Shown here in pieces: positions 55,223 to 64,000 of a stretch of DNA of 64,000 nt. Made by a program: the position numbers and the translations under genes. Origin of the DNA: Euphorbia lathyris (lineage: Eukaryota > Streptophyta > Magnoliopsida > Malpighiales > Euphorbiaceae). Below the pieces are notes generated by a model. It saw only the letters and a list, made by a program, of their open reading frames with translations, was not told the DNA's origin and did not search any database. The stretch spans positions 48,382,501-48,446,500 of the forward strand of contig NC_088919.1 in NCBI RefSeq assembly GCF_963576675.1, read 5' to 3'. The first letter of the stretch is position 1, and every line of letters begins with the position of its first letter.

Positions 55223-56185
55223 CTTTTTTTTTTTTGGTAGAAAAGGAAAAGAAAAACGAACAACAACAAACTACCCAGGAATTAGCCTAGGAAAGCTAAC
55301 CCCAATCCTATCTTCTAAGAGAAGATGAGAGATGAAACTAGGGGAAACAGGAAGGGTAGTAACGCCTAACGTCCCTTCATGGCCCGCCGCCGCCAAGCGA
55401 TCAGCAACACGATTCTGCTCTCTAAAAATGTGTCTGAACTCTACGAACTCAAAGGAGGAGCAAAGCCTTATAATAGCTTTGATGAGGTTGCGACTGTTAA
55501 GACCCATAGAATGATTCTCAGAAATCATTTTGATTGCTTCCAAATTATCAGACTCCACAGAGAGCCTCTTAACATCCAGCCTTTTAGCAAGATTGATTCC
55601 AGTAAGAATAGCCCAGAGCTCCGCAGAAAAGGAAGAACCCAACCCTAAATTCTGGGAGAACCCAGAAAGCCAGACGCCCCCTACATCTCTAAGCACACCT
55701 CCAGCCGCAATCTTACCGTTACTGAGGCAGGAACCATCAGTATTCAGCTTCACAACCCCCTCTCTTGGCCTGCTCCATCCCACGAGATGGACATCACAAC
55801 ACTGAGAGGCTCTGGCAAGGGACTCTCCTTTGAAACTATCGATAATAGAGAAAAGTTTTTTCGAGAAGAAATCAGCTAAGTTTGTCATAAAAACAGTTTT
55901 ATCTCCAAAAATCTCCTCGTTTCTCCATTTCCAAACTTGGTGACAGATAATAGCAAAGAAAATGTCACCATGCTCCATGTATGGAAGCAACTTTCCTCTA
56001 ACACCATCAGAGAACCAGTCGACCTCAGAATGTGCCATGAAGGAAGAGAAAATATGGTGTGGGAGAATTTTCCTCCAAACCTCTTTACTATTAGAGCAAT
56101 CTCTAAGAGCATGGCACAAAGTCTCAACATGGCCTCTGCATCTACTGCAAGCTCCAGAATCAGCCAAGTGCCTAATTGCAAAATC
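55223..56185 (-). pseudogene. 5'-truncated LINE (L1-type) ORF2 end: zf-RVT and RNase H
   Basis: Minus frame 55271-56167 (298 residues). It starts with the zinc-binding end of a plant non-LTR RT (CSRCRGHVETLCHALRDC, VWKWRNEEIFGD). An RNase H domain follows with KLNTDGSCLSNGKIAAGGVL, SAELWAILTGINLA, VESDNLEAIK and FREQNRVADRLAAAG. A T run at 55,223-55,235 is the poly(A) tail. The RT core and endonuclease are missing, as usual for 5'-truncated L1 copies. The remaining frame has no stop, so the insertion may be fairly young. I could not identify target duplications. Confidence 0.88.
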
Positions 56186-56531
56186 AATGACTTTTACGGT
56201 GATAAAATAGAAAATTCAATAAATTAAATTTATTTAATACTATATTTATCGTGGATTCATATTTTCGATTTCTCAAAATAATAATTTTTGAAGCATTCTT
56301 TTTTTAAAATATCAATTTTTTTTTCGGTTTCAAAACTAAAAAGTTAAAGAATTCAGTAAAATTCTTAGAATTTACTAAAATATCATTAACAGTCAAATTG
56401 ACAATATCAACTGAAAAGTTATTGATTTTGTAAATGAGCGAAAACACCATTCTCATTCTGACAAAAAATAAAAAAAAAACCACATGACATTGTTTGCAAT
56501 TTTTTTTTTTTGAATTAGGACGTATTTTATT

Positions 56532-57080
56532 GGCCTAATACATCATAAACTCTCTAAATTTATTCAAAATAGTATATTGACTCCCTGAACTTTGGAAGTG
56601 TCTCACCAACTCCCTAAACTTGTTTATTTCGTATCACCAGCTCCCTAAAAGTATATTAGCTCCTTAAACTTTGCAAGTGTCTCACCAACTCCCCAAACTT
56701 ACTTATTCTGTAACAACTAAATACAAAAATCATAATACTAACTCTCGATCCTCATCTATTTAATCTCTCGAACCTGCAACACTAACTCTTATAATAAGTT
56801 GAAAGGTAGGAGAAGCGAAAAAATTACCTCTCGAATAAATAAAGACGTATTTTTAGAATTTAGGTTTAATAAGTTTTTGTATTTAGTTGTTACAGAATAA
56901 GCAAGTTTACGAAGTTGGTGAGACACTTGCAAAGTTCAGAGAACTAATCTACTTTTATGGACAAGTTTATGGAACTGGTGATACGAAATAAGCAAGTTTA
57001 GGAAGCTGGTGAGATACTTACAAATTCAGGGAATCAATCTACTATTTTAACAAGTTGAGGAAGTGGTGATGTATTAGCCC
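56532..57080. mobile_element. 549-bp Mutator-type MITE upstream of the MYB gene
   Basis: Flanked by a perfect 9-bp duplication TATTTTATT (56523-56531 and 57081-57089). Termini GGCCTAATACATCA and TGATGTATTAGCCC (one mismatch). Inside, phrases such as CTCACCAACTCCCTAAACTT recur as their complement, so most of the element folds back. Its right end is 462 bp from the MYB start codon. Confidence 0.9.
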
Positions 57081-57353
57081 TATTTTATTATTAGTATTAC
57101 ATGACATGAGTGTGCACATGTATCGTACACATTAATAATGTCTATATATATAGACATGGATATAAAATTATAAATGTAGAAGACTAAAGAAAAAGAAAAT
57201 AAATATATATATATATGGATATGGAGGGGACCTTACCCCCTACACTAGCTATGACTTGAAGAAGAAAGCAACAGGCTATCATTTTCACTGAATATTGTAT
57301 CTTATTTCTTGATCAGACTTTGGATTCTTTGAATGACTCATGTTACATAAATA

Positions 57354-57363
57354 CTATATATCC
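57354..57363 (+). promoter_or_regulatory. Candidate TATA box of the MYB gene
   Basis: CTATATATCC about 180 bp before the ATG, in an AT-rich promoter. Several other TA-rich stretches compete, so this is only a candidate. Confidence 0.35.
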
Positions 57364-57541
57364 ATGGAAGAAAGACAAACAAGTGCACTGTTTCTCATTT
57401 ATTTATTTCAAAAATAAATAAAACCCAAGTAGTCTACTTCTTCTACTACTACTTGCATAAAAGGTGTTGAATATTTGAAGTGAAGCTAGCCTGCTTATTT
57501 TGAAACAAAGAAAGAAAAGAGAGAGAGAAAACAAGAAAAAG

Positions 57542-60295
57542 ATGGGAAGAGCTCCTTGCTGTGATAAGGCTAATGTGAAGAAAGGGCCATGGTCCCCTGA
57601 GGAAGATGCCACTCTTAAAGAATATATTCATCAAAATGGCACTGGTGGTAATTGGATTGCCCTTCCTCAAAAAGCTGGTAATTTGTCATTATTTCATCAA
57701 CAATCTTGAAAATATGTTTTCTTCCTTTCTTGTTCTTGGCCTTCATTTCTTGATTTTCTTGGTTCTTGGTTCTTGATTTTCTTGATTCTTGATTCTTGAT
57801 TCTTCCTCAGAAAGCTGGTAAATTATATCATTCTTCAACAATCTTGAAAATATGTTTTCTTCCTTTCTTGTTCTTGGCCTTGGTTTCTTGATTTCCTTGG
57901 TTCTTGATTCTTGAATAAAATCTTCTTCCTTTCTATTTCTTGGCTTTAATTTCTTTGATTTTCTATGGTTCTTGATTATTGGGCTTAATACATCATTACA
58001 CACATTTAAACTTGTCATTTTGTCTTGTTTAATATTTTGAACTTATACCTATACTTAGGATTATCACACATAAACTTGTCAATTTTTAGACTTTTGACAC
58101 CTTTATTCTGACATGCAATTAGCTTAGCTGAAAGTTTGATTTAAGGGGCCAAATGTGACAAATCAGTAAATAAGGGTATCAAAAGTTCAAAATTAATAAA
58201 TTTAGGTGTGTGACAGGTCTAACCAAATATAAGCAATTCTTGCTTTTTTTTCTTGATTCTTGATTATTGGTTTGTTTTTGGTTCTTGATTCTTGATTCTC
58301 GGTTTGTTCTTGGTTCTTGATTCTTGGTTCTTGAAGGTTGTTTGTAATCAAGACCATCCTTTTCTTGGGTTCTTCTTTTTCCTTGTTTTCTTGAACTTTT
58401 TTTGTGCTTTTTTTAGGTCTTAAAAGGTGTGGGAAAAGCTGCAGATTAAGATGGCTAAACTATCTGAGACCTAACATCAAGCATGGAGATTTTTCTGATC
58501 ATGAAGATAGGATCATTTGGACTCTATACTCCAACATTGGAAGCAGGTATATTTAATTATATATTAATTAATTTATATATATATATAATAATAATATAGA
58601 TAGAGATACCTCTTCAACTTTGATTTCCATTACTCCTCCTTTACAATTAACTAATATTTGTTTAATTTATTTCTCATGATCTTTAGTGATAATTATGATC
58701 AATAAATAATTGGTTTCCCCTTATAATCAAAACTTTAATAATCATATCTTTTCCAATATTTTTAGTGATATTATGATCTTTGTTTCCACTTCCTTCCCTT
58801 ATTTTAATCTACCAAAGAAACCATATCCACTAAAATTAACTCTTTTTGGCAAAAAAGTGATCCATATAATGCTCAAATAAAACATATATGTTGCAAGAAT
58901 ATTCTGCATTTAGCTACCTAAGCCTATGCATGCATGCTATATAATAAGCTTAAATTTAAATCCCTTTTTAGCTGAGAAGAATTAAGGGTAAAAATTGTCT
59001 CAATTTAACTCAAATTGAATCTTAGATATCATTTTAGTTCAAATTCTCAAATTTTGATAAATAATCCAAATTTTACAAATTTTAGGCATTAAATCGTATA
59101 GTTTTTTAGCTTATTTCTCAAAATTTGACAAATTTGATGGGAAAATTTTAGGGTACTCCTGGAGTAATACTCCCTGCCAATCAATCCATGACACGTGTAT
59201 ATATATTTCTCTTTCCACCAATCATACCCAAATTGATGACTGAATTGGTGTCTAAAATTTAATTTAGGTTAAATTGATTTGGATTGTCAAATTTAAGGGG
59301 TCATTTTGACCAACAACAACATAATATGTATTAAGTGCATGTTTGAAATTTTCTTTTTCATACATTTTTTCTAGCTTTTCCAGCTAAAAAGCACTGTTTG
59401 TTAAATGCAAACTTTTTTATATTAAGCGCCGATACATCCCGCACGTACATCTCTCCTAAGTTTGAAGCACATTCAACACCTATTCCTCTCACCATGTATT
59501 GAAATTTCATCGATTAATAAAGATTGTCACAATTCAAATTCTTGATTAAACTGATAGTTAGTACCCGTTTGTTTTCATTTTTCGGAGCTACTTTTTGTCT
59601 TTCAATACTAAATAGGATATAGAAAGTGTTTGGTAAAATTTCGAAACAGCTGCTTTTTGCTGAAAAAACAACTAATATCTACTACCTATCAGCAACAGCA
59701 AAAACAAACGGGCCCTTAACATACAAAATATTTTTTTTTTATATTAATATGTGACATAACAATATATATTAATAAATTTCTATTTTCTAATCATATGTTA
59801 TTTCTTCTATTAATTAATGGAAGTTTTATTTATAAATGCAGATGGTCAATAATAGCAGCACAGTTGCCAGGAAGAACAGATAATGATATAAAAAATTACT
59901 GGAACACAAAGCTAAAGAAGAAGCTAATGAGCATGATCAACATTAATCCTCCTCAACCAAAATTACTATCTACTACTGGATTTTCATCTCTTTTTCAATT
60001 TAGTCCATCTTCCCCAATTTCTTCAGCCACATCATCATCTTCTTCTTCATCATCATCACTGCTAAATCATATAGCAGAACCTGTAATTCAGCCATTTCCA
60101 AATAATCCTTTAATGGGTTCTCTCCAAAATTATCAGATGGGATTTGAAGGGTATAATGGTAATAATAATAATTACTACAATGGAGAGATTAATGATTTAA
60201 GTGAGTATGGAATGGAAGAGATTAAGGAATTGATTAGCTCAAGTAGTAACTTTTTGTTTGAAGAAAACAAGACAGGGAGTGCTATGTACTTTTGA
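57542..60295 (+). CDS. R2R3-MYB transcription factor, subgroup 14 (RAX/Blind-like)
   Basis: Three exons: 57542-57677 (136 bp), 58417-58546 (130 bp) and 59842-60295, with GT-AG introns of 739 and 1,295 bp. The 136/130-bp first two exons are the classic R2R3-MYB pattern. The 239-residue product begins [20 protein letters not shown]. It has the regularly spaced R2 Trp residues, an R3 where the first Trp is replaced ([13 protein letters not shown]), and the DNA-contact segment [19 protein letters not shown]. The repeats match RAX1/2/3, tomato Blind, MYB36 and MYB87 best (from family knowledge). Subgroup-14 RAX/Blind proteins act in the nucleus and promote axillary meristem initiation; MYB36 relatives act in the root endodermis. 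The tail has a Ser run and Asn-rich segment and ends [20 protein letters not shown]. Frame and splice sites are intact. Which relative it is orthologous to cannot be settled here. Confidence 0.92.
57803..57900 (+). repeat. Partial duplicate of the exon 1 end and donor site inside MYB intron 1
   Basis: TTCCTCAGAAAGCTGGTAAA at 57,803 repeats the exon 1 end TTCCTCAAAAAGCTGGTAAT at 57,663. After it the intron text (CAACAATCTTGAAAATATGT onward) is nearly identical, offset 140 bp. The copy includes a GGTAA donor-like site. TTCTTGATTCTTGG repeats fill much of the intron around it. Confidence 0.8.
57976..58225. mobile_element. MITE-like fragment in MYB intron 1
   Basis: GGGCTTAATACATCATTACA resembles the GGCCTAATACATCA end of the 56,532 MITE. 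The interior has self-complementary phrases (ACACATTTAAACTTGTC against AATTTAGGTGTGTGACAGG). The opposite end is not recognisable. Confidence 0.35.
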
Positions 60296-60538
60296 TGTAG
60301 TGAGTCAAATCATAAAGATTTTTCTAAATTTTTTGTAAGAATTTAAGATTTCTTTGTTGGGATGGGGGATTTCTTGTTCTTTCCTAGTTGGGATTTTCCT
60401 TAGTGCATTTCTTTTTGGGAAATTATGTACAAGTGTATGGATGTATCTACTAGTATAAATATAAATAGTATTTAGTATCCGTTTTGTTCTAGTAGATCAT
60501 TTTGTTTGTTTTACTCTCGATAGTGTTTAATTAGAATT

Positions 60539-60712
60539 GAGGGCGATGGTAAATGTTGTTTTCTTGTCACCGAGAGGTCATGGATTCGAGTCTAAGGAAC
60601 GACCTCTTGCCAATAAATTGACACGGGAAGGCTTGCCTCCAATACACCCTTGTGGTGGGAGCCTCTCCGGATCCTCGCTTAGCAGGGACACATAGTGCAC
60701 CAGACCGCCTTT
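60539..60712 (+). mobile_element. Au-like SINE
   Basis: 174 bp between perfect 18-bp duplications TAGTGTTTAATTAGAATT (60521-60538 and 60713-60730). Contains a polymerase III box B-like GGATTCGAGTC (60582-60592) and the Au SINE phrases TACACCCTTGTGGTGGGAGC and TTAGCAGGGACACATAGTGC. Runs ATG-free to a short T end. Confidence 0.88.
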
Positions 60713-60757
60713 TAGTGTTTAATTAGAATTAGAAAATAATTGACGATAACATAAAAG

Positions 60758-61204
60758 TGTTACCATTTCAGATGATTAAGAACACTTAGAACATTGGAAA
60801 CCGTCGAATTCAATTAATATAGGAATACCGTCTTCCTCTTACACGTTGACCAATAGGAAGATCTCCGTATCTTACTCAGAATATATTCTGTCTAATTTGT
60901 CGAGAATCAAGGAAGTTTAGAGTGAGTACAAACTTGCCTAAAACACGTCGAACTGTCATCTGAGGAAACTAATGACACTGATTCCATATAAATACGTCTA
61001 GAAATCACATGAACAAGGTACATACACCCGTTGTCTATAATTACTCTCAATTGCTCAATACTCAATCTTATACATCTCTAAATTAGGCATCATAATGGGG
61101 TCCTCAGTCAACAACTTGTCCTAACCACCTTTTTTGTTTTATCTCAAGCACCGTAAAGATCTCTTCAGTCATTGGAGTGTTAGTTCACAAAATCACGAGT
61201 ATCA
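60758..61204 (+). repeat. Old Gypsy (Tat-like) LTR remnant
   Basis: About 447 bp, TGTTACC...GTATCA, with a TATA-like CATATAAATA at about 60,986. A primer binding site-like TTGGTGTGGTGAGCGTGGA follows at 61207-61225, very close to element A's PBS. The boundaries rest on TG/CA and the PBS, not on a second LTR. Confidence 0.55.
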
Positions 61205-62560
61205 AATTGGTGTGGTGAGCGTGGATCAAACTACAAAATACCATGTCTCATCAATAGGAAAAAAAATTCCATCCCTGTTTCCGTCCAACGACCTGGCCTC
61301 CCCCGTAATGCTAGTAATGATCACTTCCCTTTCATTCAAATCATGCCAAAGATCGATCAGCGAGTCAGTATTGCCATAGGTACCCTTTGAGCCAACTAAT
61401 AGGGAATTTATGGACGGATCATCAAACAACTCTTTTATACCATAAACTGTACATCAGGTCCCCAGTGAGCAGGCCGCAATGGTAGCTGAGCTACATGATA
61501 AGTTAGTTGGATCCGAATAGGCCATCAAATTGGAAAAAACCAAAGCTCCACCGTTTGCTCTACTAGGCGGAACACAAATCACAATCGTCTGGTAAAAAGG
61601 AATATATTCGAGATGGTGGGAGAGGGAAACCTCACAACATGCGTCCTCCCACCCCCGAAGTGTTGAAGCAATCGACCTCTATCATTCCCACTTTCATACA
61701 GCAAGAGAAACTAGAAGGAGTCTCTTGGGGATGAATACTCCCCCATCGGCTGCTTTGGAAAAGTGGGGAACCAGCAAAAAAACCTCTTCCAATGGAAGAA
61801 AATCGAGGAACTTTCTCTCTCTCATATTGAGGCGGAGCGTAAACATAGGATCTGAAGGACCTCAAGCAATTTCGAATCTCCCCACCACTGCAAAAAGCAA
61901 CCAAAAAATCTTATTCCACCAAACGGCCTAACCAAAAAAAGAAAACATTAGCTCCCAGATCTCATAAAGATTGATGGGCGAAACCTGAGAGGTATCCTCC
62001 AGTAGTAGCAACGATCCCAAAGAAAAAGATTTCATGTTGAAGCTCATCCGAAGAGAACTACTAATGCGTTAGGAGGTTCGGCACCATGTTCTTGTTGTCG
62101 GAGGCCACATATATAACCTCTCCACTATGTCCACACTTTCGGAAGAAGATAACACCTCAACGAATCAAATACCCATCTCTAGAGAAATGCAATGGGTTTG
62201 GGAACCCATAACCCATCTCAAACATTACGAGAGAGCTCTAAAATCACCAATGTTATGGATGTGGTCATGTGTCGTCTCTTCCCAACCACTTTGAGGAAGG
62301 TGGAATCATATCGATATGCACAGTTGCTCCCTAGATCCATCAGGTCCTTCGACCAACTGGCCAATAAATTCACCAACACTTCATCACCTCCGCTCCTAAG
62401 AGAAAGAGCATGCAAGATCTCAACTACCGAATAAAGGAACCAAGAGAATCTCTCAAGGATTGAGTGGAGCGATTCCAAAAGGCAGCAAACCAAATTCTGA
62501 ATCTAAGCATTGATATTCCAGTGTATGTCATAGCCCAAACTGTCAGAGTGAGGCATTATC
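61205..62560 (+). pseudogene. Eroded Gypsy leader and gag remnant
   Basis: Follows the 60,758 LTR in the same orientation. The frame at 62,192-62,434 includes DVVMCRLFPTTLRKVESYRY and SIRSFDQLANKF, matching the Gypsy Gag pattern (LFPTTL-K-A--WY--LP--SI-SFDQL---F). The rest is too decayed to follow, and no pol domains come after it. It is distinct from element A and much older. Confidence 0.6.
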
Positions 62561-63487
62561 CTAATAACTTACCACGCGACAACCCATAACATAGCTTGTT
62601 ACAGCTCAGATGGGAGCTTCATAGCTTGTTACAGCTCGCTGGTTCTCAGAATGCATAAGATTCAAATGGTCAAGGCTTTACCCTTGTGGTCTGCTATTGC
62701 CTTGGTTTTATTTCTTCATTGCCATAATGTTATTCTTTAGTGCGACGCCAAAGTTGTTGTGGGTTGTTTTCAATTCATAGAAAGAAGATTGGCTAGAGTT
62801 TGTAATAGGTTAATTGCAAGGTAGAGGGGGAGAAAGAAGAAGATGAGAAATTGCAACGAAGAGAAGGGATTAGTTGTTTTTCATCAACTTCACGCGTTAA
62901 AGAAGTTGTTAATCACTCTCCCAGCCATGTCAATTTTTTAGACTGTCAATTGCAAGTAGGGGTATTAAAGTTGAATTCATACATGAAAGAAGACAAACAA
63001 ATTCAGTTGCTCATAATTTAGCTGTTTGGACTAGCTTTTTTTCTCAGATGGAAATTCTAATAAAAGATTTTTCTTGTATTAAAAATGATTATGTTTCTTT
63101 GGTTGCGGACTACAAATTTTTTGTTTATAGAAAAAAAAATAACAAATAGGGGTATTAAAGTTACAAAATAGATAAGTTTGAATTTGTAGGAGGCAAAATT
63201 TGACAAGTAAGTGTCAATTATGTATTATGTTTTTTTTTTTTTTTTGAGAGAAGTACTGTATTCTTTATTGGAAACTTATTTAAATGCAGTCAAAACTGAT
63301 TTAATATATTTTCCATAAGGAAACAAATAAAAATTTGGCTAGAAGTTCAAATTATTATTATTTTCAAAAGTAACAAGTGATGGGTAATTAACTTTTTACT
63401 TGTTCCTCAAAAAGAAAAACATTTTAATGTGCCTTTAAAAAGTGGAATCTCCTCAAGAACAATAGTTTACTTGGATATATATCCATG
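62561..63487. other. Intergenic stretch
   Basis: No gene or clean repeat seen. A T run at about 63,232-63,245 and scattered AT-rich sequence. Confidence 0.5.
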
Positions 63488-64000
63488 CAGTGGCGGAGCC
63501 AGGAGGTAGGTAAAGGTCGGAGGGGCTAGACGGTGGGAAAAAAATTAAATGCTACTGCAACATATTTATAAAAATAAAATAAACAATATAAAAGACAAAT
63601 TATATAATAAAAATGAGAGTAAAAAATATTTGTGTATCTATAGTAAGAAATTTAATGTCAAACATGTAGCAATTTACCCTTTCGAGATGTCATGTTCTGA
63701 AAATTTTGCACAATTGCTTTATTTTCGATATCGAAAAAAATTCTTTTCTCAGTGTCAAACACCAGATAATCTGTGAGAAAGTCATCATCCATCTTGTTGC
63801 ATAAATTAGAAATCCCCAACATAGTAAATAAATCATAATTAAAATTAAAATTCCTAAATTAATTAGAATTAATAAAGAATCTCTAAGCAAAAAACGTATT
63901 AACTTGACACGTCACTCGTCTTGAAGTTTAATTATCACATAAACTCTCTTATGTCTAAATAAATAATTAGATTAAAAAGAAAAACAAATAAAAACAAATC
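63488..64000 (-). mobile_element. hAT-type element, 3' end only (runs out of window)
   Basis: Starts with CAGTGGCGGAGCCAGG, close to hAT termini such as petunia dTph1 (CAGGGGCGGAGCCAG). Inside on minus, a frame ending at TGA 63658-63660 encodes NKMDDDFLTDYLVF, then KAIVQNFQNMTSRKGK. This is the C-terminal signature of plant hAT-like transposases with a TTF-type zinc finger (DDFL-D-LV...I---F--MK-R). No stop is visible in this short piece. The rest, including the catalytic region and far terminus, lies beyond 64,000, so a target duplication cannot be checked. Confidence 0.7.

Noticed and set aside
55140..56210. Target duplication of the LINE
   Set aside because: Compared flanks of the poly(A) side and the truncated 5' side; only short chance matches (CAAAAT) were found, so none is reported.
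61226..62493. Minus-strand frames of 67, 90 and 91 codons
   Set aside because: The plus strand shows Gypsy gag patterns and an LTR/PBS in order, so the minus frames are most likely shadows.

Overview
The window is nuclear DNA from a flowering plant, very probably a eudicot. It is AT-rich, almost every open frame belongs to a plant transposable-element family, and the one clear host gene is an R2R3-MYB gene with the standard plant two-intron structure. I cannot name the species.

Positions 1 to about 52,860 form one stack of five nested elements, all with coding strand minus except where noted. Element A is a Tat-type Ty3/Gypsy element. Its gag-pol is at 3,442-8,716, a 123-bp tandem array at 2,587-3,375, plus-strand (antisense) genes at 150-2,434, and its 5' LTR is split between 8,827-8,950 and 52,605 onward. 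Element B (Ty1/Copia, 8,951-52,599, TSD CTGTG) sits in A's 5' LTR. Element C (Ogre-like Tat Gypsy, 11,791-46,381, TSD ACTGA) sits in B's reverse transcriptase. Element D (SIRE/Maximus-type Copia with an envelope-like ORF, 22,241-38,934, TSD TCCTC) sits in C's gag. Element E (Mutator-like transposon with 115-bp perfect terminal inverted repeats, 24,639-29,602, TSD AGCATGAAG) sits in D's envelope-like ORF. My hand-counted LTR divergences fall in nesting order: B about 1.5%, C about 1.25%, D about 1.0%.

The most unusual parts are as follows. C has a gag region with four related capsid-like modules and no recognisable protease. C also has four adjacent tandem arrays of different period that share one short core, and three LTR hairpins with a constant loop and changing but still paired stems. 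B's leader has a GC-rich cluster of five hairpins. E has lost its transposase catalytic core, carries an expanded 8-residue coding repeat, and also carries a GRF zinc-finger/membrane-anchor gene. All the element reading frames are broken by stops or shifts, mostly single stops in otherwise continuous frames, so none looks autonomous now.

From about 52,880 to 64,000 the window is ordinary gene-bearing plant DNA: a Stowaway MITE, a truncated LINE, a 549-bp Mutator-type MITE, the RAX/Blind-like MYB gene (57,542-60,295, plus strand), an Au-like SINE with an 18-bp duplication, an old Gypsy LTR-plus-gag remnant, and the end of a hAT-type element that runs out of the window. The MYB gene is the only gene that appears intact.
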